64,000 nucleotides of DNA from Agathobaculum desmolans ATCC 43058. GTDB taxonomy: Bacteria; Bacillota; Clostridia; Oscillospirales; Butyricicoccaceae. Made by a program: the position numbers and the translations under genes. Within the stretch, counting starts at the first letter, position 1, and each line of letters opens with the position of its first letter. This document shows positions 33,653 through 43,790 of this stretch, one piece after another. Location of the stretch: NCBI RefSeq assembly GCF_000701665.1, contig NZ_JNJN01000001.1, positions 60,784-124,783 of the forward strand. Direction: 5' to 3'. The notes beneath the pieces were generated by a model. That model did not search any database. It worked only from the letters and a program-made list of their open reading frames with translations, and was not told where the DNA came from.

Positions 33653-34564
33653 ATGGCTGGTTACAGAAAGGATTTTGACTATTCGGATGCCATTGCAGCC
33701 ACGCAGGATGCCGGTAAACGGCAGCAGCTTCTTGCCGAGCGCCAAAACAAAATTGACGCGGAAGGACTGGCAGGCAAAGTCGCATCCAACGATGCGGTTT
33801 CCACCTGGAACGGTGCATACCGTCCGTACTCGGTATCCAGCACCAAATCCGGAGGACATGCCGTCAGCCGACTGTATGATGCAGCGGAAACCGCACGGCT
33901 GCGCCGCTTCGAAGCCGCGCGTGAACGGATCCGGCAGCAGCTGAGCGGTCAGCTTTCTGCCATCGAAACCGATTATACCGCCGGGATGCGGCAGACCGAT
34001 ATCAATGCACGTCAATCTGCGGTTTCCAATGCAGAAAAGCTCGCCGCACTCGGCCTGAACATGGGCGCTGCACAGGCGGCGGCAACCTCCGGCGCAGCGG
34101 AAAGCAGCCGCATTGCGCTGGACAATCGCTACCGCAGCGACCTGAATGCCCTTGGGCAAGCCCGGCTGTCCGCCCGCGCAGCGGCACAATCCGCCGCTGC
34201 TGACCGCGAGGCTGCGCTCGAAGGCGATTATTATGCCGCATCGGAAAGCGCTGCCCTGCAGCAGGCACAGGCACAGCTCACCCAATTCAACGCCGACCGC
34301 GATTACAGCCTTTCGGTTGCCGGCCTGACTGGTTTTCTGAACGGTACCCCTACGCTGGCATGGCGGGAATATCAAAGCAATATTTCCGGTGATACACAGG
34401 CACGCGCCTATGAACAGGCACTGGCCCGCTGGAAAAACACCGGTTATGTGCTGCAGCAGGATGCCGCTGTTCTCGGCGTACCCGCCGGTACACCGACTGT
34501 AGATGCCAGCTATAAAAATGCTTCCCTTGCCCTGCAGCGATGGAAGGCAGGGTATGGCTATTAA
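33653..34564 (+). CDS. Putative internal virion / DNA-ejection protein
   Basis: The 303-residue protein has a long Ala/Gln/Arg-rich helical centre (about 75-220), with heptad-like AETARLRRFEAARERIRQQL and AQSAAADREAALEGDYYAA segments. Shorter, aromatic-rich ends flank it. It is the last gene of the island and follows the holin-like frame with an AGGAGG RBS. Short-tailed phages place such coiled-coil ejection proteins at this point. No lytic transglycosylase motif was seen. The role is inferred. Confidence 0.5.
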   Translation: MAGYRKDFDYSDAIAATQDAGKRQQLLAERQNKIDAEGLAGKVASNDAVSTWNGAYRPYSVSSTKSGGHAVSRLYDAAETARLRRFEAARERIRQQLSGQLSAIETDYTAGMRQTDINARQSAVSNAEKLAALGLNMGAAQAAATSGAAESSRIALDNRYRSDLNALGQARLSARAAAQSAAADREAALEGDYYAASESAALQQAQAQLTQFNADRDYSLSVAGLTGFLNGTPTLAWREYQSNISGDTQARAYEQALARWKNTGYVLQQDAAVLGVPAGTPTVDASYKNASLALQRWKAGYGY

Positions 34565-34599
34565 GTCCGTCTGTCCCGCTGCACCTGCACGATACAAAA

Positions 34600-34629
34600 A
34601 AGGCGGCCCATCGTATGGCGGGCCGCCTT
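34600..34629. terminator. GC-rich hairpin at the capsid-island end
   Basis: The stem AAGGCGGCCC / GGGCCGCCTT has T-rich sequence only on the minus strand. It may stop antisense transcription entering the island or mark its end. Confidence 0.45.
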
Positions 34630-34633
34630 GAAC

Positions 34634-34660
34634 CTGTCGAAAAACTTCGTTTTTCCGACA
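34634..34660. repeat. CCTGTCGAAAA-family hairpin, copy near the capsid-island end
   Basis: TGTCGAAAAAC TTC GTTTTTCCGACA forms a hairpin nearly identical in its core to the one at 44352-44386. A second hairpin follows (34692-34721, AGAAAAAGTT..AACTTTTTCT). Confidence 0.5.
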
Positions 34661-34733
34661 ATCTGTGTTTGGACTACACCAAACACGAACGAGAAAAAGT
34701 TCCCATATAGAAACTTTTTCTCTCTTGCAGTAT

Positions 34734-34762
34734 AAAAAGTCAGGCACATGTCCTGACTTTTT
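34734..34762 (+). terminator. Terminator of the capsid island
   Basis: A perfect 11-bp stem (AAAAAGTCAGG at 34734-34744 with CCTGACTTTTT at 34752-34762) ends in five T residues on the plus strand. It lies about 170 bp after the last island gene. The 34565-34892 gap otherwise holds only hairpins and no gene. Confidence 0.75.
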
Positions 34763-34846
34763 ATGCATTTGCGCTGCAAATGCTGTTTTATGCGCGCTGT
34801 TGCGCGTATTACTGACACCCATCAACAAAATACTTTTTTGACAAGC

Positions 34847-34878
34847 TAAAGGCTGCCCACCATATGGTGAGCAGCCTT
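34847..34878 (-). terminator. Terminator of eno
   Basis: AAGGCTGC...ACCATATGGT...GCAGCCTT, a near-perfect inverted repeat, is followed on the minus strand by TTTAGC. It ends the glycolytic cluster. Confidence 0.6.
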
Positions 34879-34892
34879 GTCTCATGCTGTTT

Positions 34893-36230
<1,338 letters not shown>

Positions 36231-36269
36231 TTAAAAAATTTGAAAACACAAAATAAAACGGAGATATTG

Positions 36270-36355
36270 ATACTGGAGAATGTAGCGTTCCGGTATCCGG
36301 CACAGCCAGATATTTTATTTGCGCACACCTTCATTCTCCATTCTGCATTTTCCGC
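36270..36355. repeat. Dispersed inverted repeat (ATGGAGAATG family), copy 3, between gpmI and eno
   Basis: Left arm ACTGGAGAATGTA, right arm CATTCTCCATTCTGCATTTTCC. The repeat sits between two genes of one glycolytic operon. Confidence 0.6.
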
Positions 36356-36356
36356 G

Positions 36357-38093
36357 TTACTGCACCAGCAGGCTGTGACCCGTCATCTCTTCCGGCTGCT
36401 CGAGTCCCATCATTTCCAGCATAGTGGGCGCAAGGTCGGCAAGCACGCCGCCGTCCTTCAGCTTGCCCTCGTGACCGATCATCACAAGCGGCACCGGATT
36501 GGTCGAGTGTGCGGTAAACGGCGTAACACCGTCCGCATCGAGCATCTGATCCACATTACCGTGGTCTGCGGTGATCAGGCACTGGCCGCCCATCTGGCGG
36601 ATCGCGTCAACCACCTTGCCCACGCCGTCATCGGTCGCCTCAATGGCCTTGACCGCCGCCTCAAACACGCCGGTATGACCGACCATATCGCAGTTGGCAA
36701 AGTTCAGGATGATGACATCGTACTTGCCGGACAGGATGCGCTTCACGCATTCCTCCGTCACGGCCGGTTCGCTCATCTCCGGCTGGAGGTCATAGGTTGC
36801 CACCTTGGGAGAGGGGATCAGCGCACGGTCTTCACCCTTATACTCCTTTTCCACACCGCCGTTAAAGAAGAACGTCACATGGGCGTACTTCTCGGTTTCG
36901 GCAATGCGCAGCTGGGTCATGCCCAGATCCGAGATATATTCACCAAAGGTATTGGTCAGGCTCTGCGGCTTAAACGCCACCTCTACCCCCGCAATGGTAA
37001 CGTCATACTGCGTCATGCAGACATAATGAATATTCTTTTTCTCGCGCTTGAAGCCGTCAAACTCGTGATCGACAAACGCGCGGGTGATCTCACGCGCACG
37101 GTCAGGACGGAAGTTTGCAAAGATGATCGCGTCATCGTCCTGCACGGTCGCGCCTTCGGTCACAATGACCGGAACCACGAACTCGTCCGTTATGCCCGCG
37201 TCATAAGACTTCTGCATCGCCTCATGCGCAGAAGCCGCGTGCTCGCCGATGCCGCCCGCGATCGCGTCGTACGCCTTTTCCACGCGATCCCAGCGCTTAT
37301 CGCGGTCCATCGCGTAGTAGCGGCCCGAAATCGTCGCAATGCAGCCCAGCTCGAGCGTGTCGATCTTATGCTGCAAGCGGTCGATATATTCCATGCCCGA
37401 CTGCGGCGGGGTGTCGCGGCCATCCATAAAGCAATGGAAGCAAACCTTGCGCAGGCCGTTGCGGCGCGCCAGCTCAAGCAGGGCAAACATATGGTCAATG
37501 TGCGAATGCACGCCGCCGTCGGACAGCAGGCCGAAGATATGCAGCGTCGAACCGAACCACTTGCACTGGTTGATCGCGCTCATCAGCGCCTCGTTGGTAA
37601 AGAAATCACCGTCCTGAATGGACTTGGTGATACGGGTCAGCTCCTGATAAACGATGCGGCCTGCGCCGATATTCGTATGACCGACCTCGGAATTGCCCAT
37701 CTGGCCATCCGGCAGACCGACATCCAAACCGGAGGCACCAATATAGGTCATCGGATTTTCTGCAAAAATCTTGTCCAGATTCGGGGTCTTTGCCGCCTCG
37801 ATCGCATTGCCCTTTTTCTCATCACGATGGCCGAATCCGTCCATGATGATCAGCGCAGTCGGCTTTTTCGGCTCATCCGCCTTTTTAGCAGCCGTCTTGC
37901 GGGTCGCAGTCTTTTTCGCTGCGGCTGTTTTTTGGGTCGTTTTGGCAGCCGTCTTACAGGCAGCCGGCTTTTTGGCAGCTGCCTTGACTTCTTCCGCCTT
38001 GACCTCGACAGCCGGAGCCGGTTTGACTGCGGCCTCTGCAGCCGGGGCTGCTGCCTTGACAGCCGCCGCACGCGGCAGATTATTCTTCTTCAT
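36357..38093 (-). CDS. gpmI: 2,3-bisphosphoglycerate-independent phosphoglycerate mutase with an H1-like N-terminal tail
   Basis: The catalytic part (from about residue 77) shows the alkaline-phosphatase-superfamily motifs of iPGM: LIIMDGFGHR (metal Asp), GQMGNSEVGHTNIGAGR (catalytic Ser), FMDGRDTPP, NFANCDMVGHTG and LITADHGNVDQM. It interconverts 3- and 2-phosphoglycerate with Mn2+. The first 76 residues are a Lys/Ala/Pro-rich, low-complexity extension (e.g. AAKTTQKTAAAKKTATRKTA), unlike the family, which normally starts within a few residues of this domain. The start is the ATG at 38093 (AAGGAG, 11 nt). It belongs to the pgk-tpiA-gpmI-eno cluster. Confidence 0.95.
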   Translation of the reverse strand: MKKNNLPRAAAVKAAAPAAEAAVKPAPAVEVKAEEVKAAAKKPAACKTAAKTTQKTAAAKKTATRKTAAKKADEPKKPTALIIMDGFGHRDEKKGNAIEAAKTPNLDKIFAENPMTYIGASGLDVGLPDGQMGNSEVGHTNIGAGRIVYQELTRITKSIQDGDFFTNEALMSAINQCKWFGSTLHIFGLLSDGGVHSHIDHMFALLELARRNGLRKVCFHCFMDGRDTPPQSGMEYIDRLQHKIDTLELGCIATISGRYYAMDRDKRWDRVEKAYDAIAGGIGEHAASAHEAMQKSYDAGITDEFVVPVIVTEGATVQDDDAIIFANFRPDRAREITRAFVDHEFDGFKREKKNIHYVCMTQYDVTIAGVEVAFKPQSLTNTFGEYISDLGMTQLRIAETEKYAHVTFFFNGGVEKEYKGEDRALIPSPKVATYDLQPEMSEPAVTEECVKRILSGKYDVIILNFANCDMVGHTGVFEAAVKAIEATDDGVGKVVDAIRQMGGQCLITADHGNVDQMLDADGVTPFTAHSTNPVPLVMIGHEGKLKDGGVLADLAPTMLEMMGLEQPEEMTGHSLLVQ

Positions 38094-38200
38094 AAAACAG
38101 TTAACTCCTTCAGGAAAGTGACGAAAGGGGACAACGTTGCTTGCCGATGTCCCCTCCCACACATACGGTGCCGGATGATCCGTTCACCGTATTCAGTATC

Positions 38201-38971
38201 TTATTGGTTGGCTGCTTCTACGATGGTCGCGAAGTCAGCGCTCTTCAGGGAGGCACCGCCGATCAGGCCGCCGTCAACATCCGGCTGCGCCAGCAGTTCA
38301 GCCGCGTTCTTGGCATTCATCGAACCACCGTACTGGATGGTGATGCCGCGGGCTGCACGTGCGCCGTACTTCTCGCGCAGGCAGTCACGGATTGCGGAGC
38401 ATACCTCATTCGCCTGCTCTGCAGTAGCGGTCTTGCCGGTACCGATCGCCCAGATCGGCTCATAAGCGATGACAACCTTCTTGATGTCCTCCAGCGCAAC
38501 ATCCTTAAGTGCGATCTTGATCTGCTTGCGGATCACTTCCATCGTGACATCCTGCTCACGCTCGGTCAGGCTCTCGCCGACGCACAGGATCGGGCGCAGG
38601 CCGTTCTCCAGCGCCACAAGTACCTTCTTGTTGCAGGCTTCGTCGGTTTCGTTGAAGTACTGGCGGCGCTCGGAGTGGCCGATGATCACGTACTTCACGC
38701 CCAGCTCCTTGAGCATATCAGCAGAAATCTCGCCGGTAAACGCACCGGACTTCTCATAATGCATATTCTCCGCACCGATGGCGATCTTAGAGCCCTTTGC
38801 AGCCTTTACAGCCGCCTGAATATCGGTAAACGGCACGCAAAGAACCATCTCACACCACTTGGTCTTGGAGAGCAGCGGCTTCATTTCCTCAATGAGAGCC
38901 TTAGCTTCAGCCGGCGTCTTGTTCATTTTCCAGTTGCCGGCAATGATGGTCTTACGGTATCTGCGATTCAT
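38201..38971 (-). CDS. tpiA: Triosephosphate isomerase
   Basis: The 256-residue protein carries the full TIM motif set: AGNWKMNKT (Asn, Lys), the His in [22 protein letters not shown] (catalytic Glu and loop 6) and the C-terminal GGASLK. It interconverts DHAP and glyceraldehyde-3-phosphate. The start is the ATG at 38971 behind AAAGGGG; the frame extension to 39076 is spurious. It is the second gene of the glycolytic cluster, 244 bp after pgk, a gap containing one GC-rich hairpin (39072-39102). Confidence 0.97.
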   Translation of the reverse strand: MNRRYRKTIIAGNWKMNKTPAEAKALIEEMKPLLSKTKWCEMVLCVPFTDIQAAVKAAKGSKIAIGAENMHYEKSGAFTGEISADMLKELGVKYVIIGHSERRQYFNETDEACNKKVLVALENGLRPILCVGESLTEREQDVTMEVIRKQIKIALKDVALEDIKKVVIAYEPIWAIGTGKTATAEQANEVCSAIRDCLREKYGARAARGITIQYGGSMNAKNAAELLAQPDVDGGLIGGASLKSADFATIVEAANQ

Positions 38972-39215
38972 GTTGGTTTTACCCCTTTCAGAATTTTGGA
39001 CGGACGCTCCGCCCGGATCATATATATGTATTATACAGAGCGCCGCGCGCTCCGGTATAACGCATGTTCCGCACACCGGCGGCGTCTGTACGCGCCGGTG
39101 TGGTGTTTGATTGGGCAGCGCCGCCTTACAGCGATCCCCGTAAAAACCCGCAACACGCGCGCGGATTTCTACACAGCCCCTTTCTGTTTGAAGCGGTACG
39201 CTTCAAACAGGCATC

Positions 39216-40415
39216 TTACTTGTCCAGCAGGCAGGCGATACCCGGCAGTTCCTTGCCTTCAAGGAATTCCAGCGATGCGCCGCCGCCGGTGGAGATGTGC
39301 GTGATCTGCTCTGCAAAGCCAAGCTGCTCACAGGCCGCAGCAGAGTCGCCGCCGCCGACGATCGTGATCGCCTCGGAATCCGCCAGCGCCTGTGCAACCG
39401 CGATGGTGCCCTTGGCAAGAGTCGGGTTCTCGAATACGCCCATCGGGCCGTTCCATACAACGGTTTTCGCGCTGCGAACCGCATCTGCAAACAGCGTGCG
39501 AGTCTTTTCACCGATATCCAAGCCCTGCTTATCTGCGGGGATCTTGTCGGAATCCACTGTCTCAACCTCAATCGGCCCATCGATCGGATCCGGGAAGTCT
39601 GCAGCAACAACCGTGTCAACCGGCAGCAGCAGCTTCACGCCCTTTTCTTCGGCCTTCTGCATCATTTCCTTGCAGTAATCGATCTTCTCCGCATCGAGCA
39701 GGGAAGTGCCGACACTGTAGCCCTTGGCAGCAAGGAAGGTATATGCCATACCGCCACCGATGATCAGGGTATCGACCTTTTCGAGCAGGTTATTGATTAC
39801 GTTCAGCTTATCGGAAACCTTCGCACCGCCGAGGATGGCAACAAACGGACGGGACGGATCGGTAAGCGCCTTGCCCATCACGCCGATCTCCTTCTGGATC
39901 AGGTAGCCGCAAACCGCAGGCAGGTAGTTTGCAACACCGGCCGTGGAAGCATGCGCGCGGTGAACCGTACCGAACGCATCGGAAACATAAACCTCCGCCA
40001 GACTGGCCAGCGCCTTGGCAAACTCCGGATCGTTCTTGGTCTCGCCCTTATCAAAACGCAGATTCTCAAGGAGCATCACGTCGCCTTCCTGCAGGGCCGC
40101 AGCCTTGGCGCGGGCGTCCTCACCGATGATGTCCTTTGCCATCACAACCGGCTTGCCCAGCAGCTCGGACAGACGCTCTGCAACGACCGCAAGGCTCAGC
40201 TCCGGTTTCCACTCACCCTTCGGCTTACCCATGTGCGAGCAGAGGATGACCTTCGCGCCCTGCGCGATCAGGTACTGGATCGTGGGAAGCGCCGCAACGA
40301 TGCGCTTATCGCTCGTGATTTTGCCGCCCTTGGTCGGAACGTTGAAATCACAGCGACAAAGAGCCGTTTTGCCCTTCAGATCGATGTCTTCAACGCTCTT
40401 CTTGTTGTACTGCAT
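39216..40415 (-). CDS. pgk: Phosphoglycerate kinase
   Basis: The 399-residue protein shows RCDFNVP near the start, [17 protein letters not shown] and the C-terminal nucleotide domain [13 protein letters not shown] with the [16 protein letters not shown] motif. It transfers phosphate from 1,3-bisphosphoglycerate to ADP. AAGGAGA lies 8 nt before the ATG at 40415. It is first in the pgk-tpiA-gpmI-eno cluster, behind a strong promoter; gap is absent here. Confidence 0.98.
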   Translation of the reverse strand: MQYNKKSVEDIDLKGKTALCRCDFNVPTKGGKITSDKRIVAALPTIQYLIAQGAKVILCSHMGKPKGEWKPELSLAVVAERLSELLGKPVVMAKDIIGEDARAKAAALQEGDVMLLENLRFDKGETKNDPEFAKALASLAEVYVSDAFGTVHRAHASTAGVANYLPAVCGYLIQKEIGVMGKALTDPSRPFVAILGGAKVSDKLNVINNLLEKVDTLIIGGGMAYTFLAAKGYSVGTSLLDAEKIDYCKEMMQKAEEKGVKLLLPVDTVVAADFPDPIDGPIEVETVDSDKIPADKQGLDIGEKTRTLFADAVRSAKTVVWNGPMGVFENPTLAKGTIAVAQALADSEAITIVGGGDSAAACEQLGFAEQITHISTGGGASLEFLEGKELPGIACLLDK

Positions 40416-40510
40416 AAAATCCTTCTCCTTTATCAAATATATAAAAGTATTCGAACGCAAATATCATGATAACGGTTCCGCTTTTAACAGAATTCCGCTT
40501 CCATCTCAAA

Positions 40511-40539
40511 ATTATACTCTTTATTCGATTTTATAGCAA
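40511..40539 (-). promoter_or_regulatory. Promoter of the glycolytic cluster
   Basis: On the minus strand, TTGCTA (40534-40539), 17 nt and a perfect TATAAT (40511-40516). The predicted start is about 40504, giving an AT-rich leader of about 90 nt before pgk. A small hairpin (CGAGAGCTTTCTCG) lies just upstream. Confidence 0.65.
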
Positions 40540-40639
40540 GCAAATTCGAGAAAGCTCTCGTATTTTTGCTCCGTTTTAGAATTTTTTTGCGTTTTGCAAT
40601 AATTTTTTGTGAAACATTAAACAATATGACCAAATCTGC

Positions 40640-41515
40640 TTATTCATGGGGCTGCCCGTAAAACGCGACTGCCAGCGCCTGCGGCCCGGTATTGGTGATG
40701 ACCGATGGGCCGATCGGGCAGCGAATGACCGCCTTAAAGCCGATCTCCGTGCGCAAACGCTTTTCCAGCTCTTCCATGCGTTCCCCGGGCACCGCACCGT
40801 ACAGCAGGATCGCCGTCTGTTTTTCCGGCTGCTGCACACGGGCCGAAACCTTGCGGATCAGACCGGATACCAACGCTTTTTCCCCGCGCACCTTGTCGCA
40901 TACCTGCACGCCGCCGTCATACACATGGCTGATGGGCTTTAGGCCGAGCGCCTCCCCCACAAAGGCCGCACCGCCCGAAATCCGGCCGGATTTTTTCAGG
41001 TGCTTCAGACTGTATACGCCCAAAAACGCCTCCACCCGGCTCAGCCGGCTGCGCACCAGACTGACGATCGCATCAAAGCTGTCGCCCTGATCGCGCAGGC
41101 TGGCCGCCATCACAACAATGTGTCCGTAAATGTAGGTATAGGTTGCGGAATCGAACAGCTCAATATGCATCCCGCCGCCGTATTCCTCGCGGAACATATC
41201 ACGGGCGAGACAGGCGGCCTGATAAGTGCCCGACCCCTTGCCATTGATCAGCACGCCCAGCACATGGGTGCAGCCGCGCTCCGCCGCACGGCGGTAGGAA
41301 TCCAAAAACACCGTCGGCGTGACCATGGCAGTCGTCGGGATCTCGCGGCTGTCCTCCAACAGCTTCCAGTATTCTTCCGCAGTGATATCATAATATTCGC
41401 GGAAGGTCCGTCCCTCATGCGTCAGCGAGATCGGCACGATCTCGATCCCGTAGGCTTCGACCTGCTCCTGCGGGATATCTGCAGACGAATCGGTCAGAAT
41501 ATGAATCTTTTCCAT
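40640..41515 (-). CDS. DegV-family fatty-acid-binding protein
   Basis: The 291-residue protein has the DegV fold signature: an N-terminal TDSSADIP, ISLTHEGRTFREYYDIT, and the TTAMVTPTVFLDSY and GVLINGKGSGTYQAA loops that hold the fatty-acid carboxylate. Homologues bind fatty acids and serve as FakB in the fatty-acid kinase. No FakA kinase is nearby, so the pathway is inferred from family. The start is the ATG at 41515 with GAGGAGG 5 nt upstream. It is 10 bp after the trmL stop, so the two are cotranscribed. Confidence 0.88.
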   Translation of the reverse strand: MEKIHILTDSSADIPQEQVEAYGIEIVPISLTHEGRTFREYYDITAEEYWKLLEDSREIPTTAMVTPTVFLDSYRRAAERGCTHVLGVLINGKGSGTYQAACLARDMFREEYGGGMHIELFDSATYTYIYGHIVVMAASLRDQGDSFDAIVSLVRSRLSRVEAFLGVYSLKHLKKSGRISGGAAFVGEALGLKPISHVYDGGVQVCDKVRGEKALVSGLIRKVSARVQQPEKQTAILLYGAVPGERMEELEKRLRTEIGFKAVIRCPIGPSVITNTGPQALAVAFYGQPHE

Positions 41516-41525
41516 CAGTTCCTCC

Positions 41526-42011
41526 TCAATTCTGCGGGAACGGCCCCGCAAGCCTCAGGTTTTCAAAGCCGGTCTGCCGCAGCGCCTCAAATACAATAAC
41601 CGCCACCGAATTGGACAGGTTCAGGCTCCGCGCCCCCTCACGCATCGGAATGCGCACACAGCGCTCCGGATGCGCGACCAGCAGGCTTTCCGGCAGTCCC
41701 TTTGTCTCCTTGCCGAACATGAGATAGTCCCCATCGTGATATTCCACCTCGTGATAGGCATGCGGCGCTTTGGTAGTGGCGTAAAAATACCGACCGTCCG
41801 GATTTTTTTCAAAAAATTCGTTCAGGTTTTTATACATGCGGACATCGAGCAGATGCCAGTAATCCAGCCCGGCGCGTTTCATCCGCTTATCATCGATCGC
41901 AAAGCCGAGCGGCTCAATCAGGTGCAGCACACAGCCCGTTGCCGCGCAGGTGCGGGCGATGTTGCCTGTGTTCTGCGGGATCTCCGGCTCAACCAGAACA
42001 ATATGCAGCAT
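41526..42011 (-). CDS. trmL: tRNA (cytidine/uridine-34-2'-O)-methyltransferase TrmL
   Basis: The 161-residue minimal SPOUT methyltransferase carries VEPEIPQNTGNIART at the N-terminus, MFGKETKGLPESLL (motif 2) and IPMREGARSLNLSNSVAVIVFEALRQ (motif 3, knot). TrmL methylates the wobble ribose of tRNA-Leu isoacceptors with SAM. Start ATG at 42011, behind GGGGAAG; the extension to 42032 has no better RBS. It is first in a pair with the DegV gene. Confidence 0.9.
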   Translation of the reverse strand: MLHIVLVEPEIPQNTGNIARTCAATGCVLHLIEPLGFAIDDKRMKRAGLDYWHLLDVRMYKNLNEFFEKNPDGRYFYATTKAPHAYHEVEYHDGDYLMFGKETKGLPESLLVAHPERCVRIPMREGARSLNLSNSVAVIVFEALRQTGFENLRLAGPFPQN

Positions 42012-42091
42012 AATTCTTCCCCATTTTTTCAAAGCTCTCTCTATTTTATGGTATTATCAGCTTTTTTTCAAGCCGATTCCTGTTTTTTTAC

Positions 42092-42127
42092 AAAAAAATC
42101 TCCCCTGACCGCTCCGGATCAGGGGAG
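42092..42127 (-). terminator. Terminator of the sigma/anti-sigma pair
   Basis: CTCCCCTGA / TCAGGGGAG is followed on the minus strand by ATTTTTTTG. It lies 12 bp after the anti-sigma gene. Confidence 0.85.
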
Positions 42128-42139
42128 AAAACAAATATG

Positions 42140-43081
42140 TTATGCAATTTCCGCGTAAACACCGTACAGATAGCCCTGTGTTTTGGCCTGCTCGTCGGTG
42201 AGCACCTCGCCGGTGTAGCGCGGGCCGCTCAGGTCATCCGGATCGTCCGGATATTCGACCGCGAGCTTGCCGGTGTGCAGGGTAAGGGTCTGGGTGTCGG
42301 TCGTGCCGTCCGTAAAGGTAACCGTAACGGTCAGCTTAGCACCCTCGAACGCATCCACACGGCTGTGCCATGCCGCTCGCAGATCTTCGTCCTCCTCGTG
42401 CTGCGTCGGCGCATCCCACAAACCGTAGCTGGCTTCCGCGTCATAGGACTCCTCAAAGCTGGCGCCCAGCTTCCAGCTCAGATCCGCCCACCACTGATTG
42501 CGCTCTGGCAGGCCGCTTACGCTGACGGCATCCGCGCCGTCCAGCCGCGGATCGGTGCCTTGATGCAGCTCCGCCACATCATCGTGCGATACCTCGATCC
42601 GCTTTGTACGATACAGGCCGCCCTTGTCGATCGACGCGCTGACCCCCGCGATGTTATCGCCCGTTACCTTGAACAGACAGCCGGAGAAAAAGCCCTTTTC
42701 CGGGTCATCCGCACCCGCTCCATCGTCAAACACGATCTTGCTGTCCCTCGGCTGCATGGTCTCGCCCGTATCCGCAGCATACGCCACGATGCCGAACGAA
42801 TTCGCCACCGCACCGGCCAGCACATCCGCCGCCGGCTGTCCGCTGCCGCGCGCCTGCCATACCGCCGTGCCGCCGACGATCACACCGAACGCGCACGCCG
42901 CTGCCAAAATCCGCTGCGCCATGCCGAGACGGCGGCGCGGCTTCGCCTGCAAATGCTGCGGCGCATCCTGCTGTGCGGCGCGGCGTACTTCACGCGCCGC
43001 CGCCAAGGTGCGCTGCTTGAGTTCCTCGGGCGCTTTTTCGTTCTGCATCCGGTTCAGTTCGTCCATTGTCTTTTTGTTCAT
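42140..43081 (-). CDS. Putative anti-sigma factor, single-pass membrane protein
   Basis: The 313-residue protein has an 80-residue N-terminal cytoplasmic region, a membrane helix (about 56-74, ILAAACAFGVIVGGTAVW) and an extracytoplasmic domain of about 230 residues with beta-rich stretches. This is the topology of membrane anti-sigma factors in clostridia. No zinc-binding ZAS motif is visible. The start is the ATG at 43081 with GGAGGG 8 nt upstream. It overlaps the upstream ECF sigma gene by 92 nt, so stoichiometric coupled synthesis is likely. The assignment rests on the neighbour. Confidence 0.7.
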   Translation of the reverse strand: MNKKTMDELNRMQNEKAPEELKQRTLAAAREVRRAAQQDAPQHLQAKPRRRLGMAQRILAAACAFGVIVGGTAVWQARGSGQPAADVLAGAVANSFGIVAYAADTGETMQPRDSKIVFDDGAGADDPEKGFFSGCLFKVTGDNIAGVSASIDKGGLYRTKRIEVSHDDVAELHQGTDPRLDGADAVSVSGLPERNQWWADLSWKLGASFEESYDAEASYGLWDAPTQHEEDEDLRAAWHSRVDAFEGAKLTVTVTFTDGTTDTQTLTLHTGKLAVEYPDDPDDLSGPRYTGEVLTDEQAKTQGYLYGVYAEIA

Positions 43082-43568
43082 CGTCAGATCCCTCCAAGTC
43101 CAGTTTCAGTTGCTTACGCGCACGGTGCAGCCGTGTGCGTACAGTCGCCGGCCGGCAGCCGACCATCGCGGCGATCTCCGCAGTATCATAGCCTTCCACA
43201 TAATGCAGATGAACGACGGTGCGCAGATCCGGCGGCAAGGCATACACCGCCTGCCACAGTGCGCTGTGGTCGTCCGGTTCGGGCGCGGCGGCATCAGGTG
43301 CGGCCTCCAGCGGCGCAGTGCGCCGAAACCACGCCGAACGGCGCAGATCGGTACAGCGGCTGATAGTTACCCGCAGCAGCCACGCTTTCAGGTGCTCCGC
43401 ATCGCGGAAATCCGTCGTATCCCGCAGCAAACGGAGAAACACCTCCTGATATACGTCCTCCGCATCTGCCCGGCTGCCCAGGCGGCACAGCGCCAAGCGG
43501 TATACCGCGTCGCCGCAGGTATCCATCGCCTCGCACAGGAATGCGTCGGATCGCAGGTTTGTTTGCAC
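42990..43568 (-). CDS. ECF-type RNA polymerase sigma factor
   Basis: The 192-residue protein has sigma region 2 (AVYRLALCRLGSRADAEDVYQEVFLRLL, about 20-50), with the typical core-binding D/E-rich DAEDVYQEVFLR. Region 4 follows (LPPDLRTVVHLHYVEGYDTAEIAAMVGCRPATVRTRLHRARKQLK). There is no region 1 or 3. The start is the GTG at 43568, AAAGGAGG about 10 nt upstream; the frame to 43625 lacks an RBS. The C-terminal 30 residues are specified by the overlap with the anti-sigma gene. The sigma is probably held inactive by that protein and autoregulates its own promoter. Confidence 0.9.
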   Translation of the reverse strand: MQTNLRSDAFLCEAMDTCGDAVYRLALCRLGSRADAEDVYQEVFLRLLRDTTDFRDAEHLKAWLLRVTISRCTDLRRSAWFRRTAPLEAAPDAAAPEPDDHSALWQAVYALPPDLRTVVHLHYVEGYDTAEIAAMVGCRPATVRTRLHRARKQLKLDLEGSDDEQKDNGRTEPDAERKSARGTQAAHLGGGA

Positions 43569-43594
43569 GGTGCTCTCTCCTCCTTTCTGTAAGC

Positions 43595-43622
43595 AACACG
43601 AACCAGCCGGGAAAAAGGTTCC
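43595..43622 (-). promoter_or_regulatory. ECF-type autoregulatory promoter
   Basis: On the minus strand, GGAACC (43617-43622), a 16-nt spacer and CGTGTT (43595-43600) match the GGAAC-N16-CGT style of ECF-dependent promoters. It sits directly before the ECF sigma gene, about 27 nt upstream of its start codon. Confidence 0.55.
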
Positions 43623-43756
43623 CAATGAACATTTATTTTTTATATTTTGGCTTGCAATGGATGATTATCGTCGAACTATCCAATAAATCGCATATCTTAT
43701 CAGCAATTTGCACAATGCGTGCATCACATTTATAGAAATATTCAACAAATTATATC

Positions 43757-43784
43757 TTGCTTTTTTAGGATAAATCACTATAAT
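43757..43784 (+). promoter_or_regulatory. Plus-strand promoter in the sigma-ribF gap
   Basis: TTGCTT (43757-43762), a 16-nt spacer and a perfect TATAAT (43779-43784), reading toward a terminator at 43972-43999. No gene with an RBS lies between them. Confidence 0.4.
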
Positions 43785-43790
43785 AATACT

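Noticed and set aside
25650..34892. Direct-repeat attachment sites at the island borders
   Set aside because: I looked for matching repeats at both ends (25650-25740 and 34565-34892) by eye and saw none; no integrase either.
40416..40510. CcpA (cre) operator near the pgk promoter
   Set aside because: A TGATAACGG half-site is present, but the other half does not match the cre consensus.
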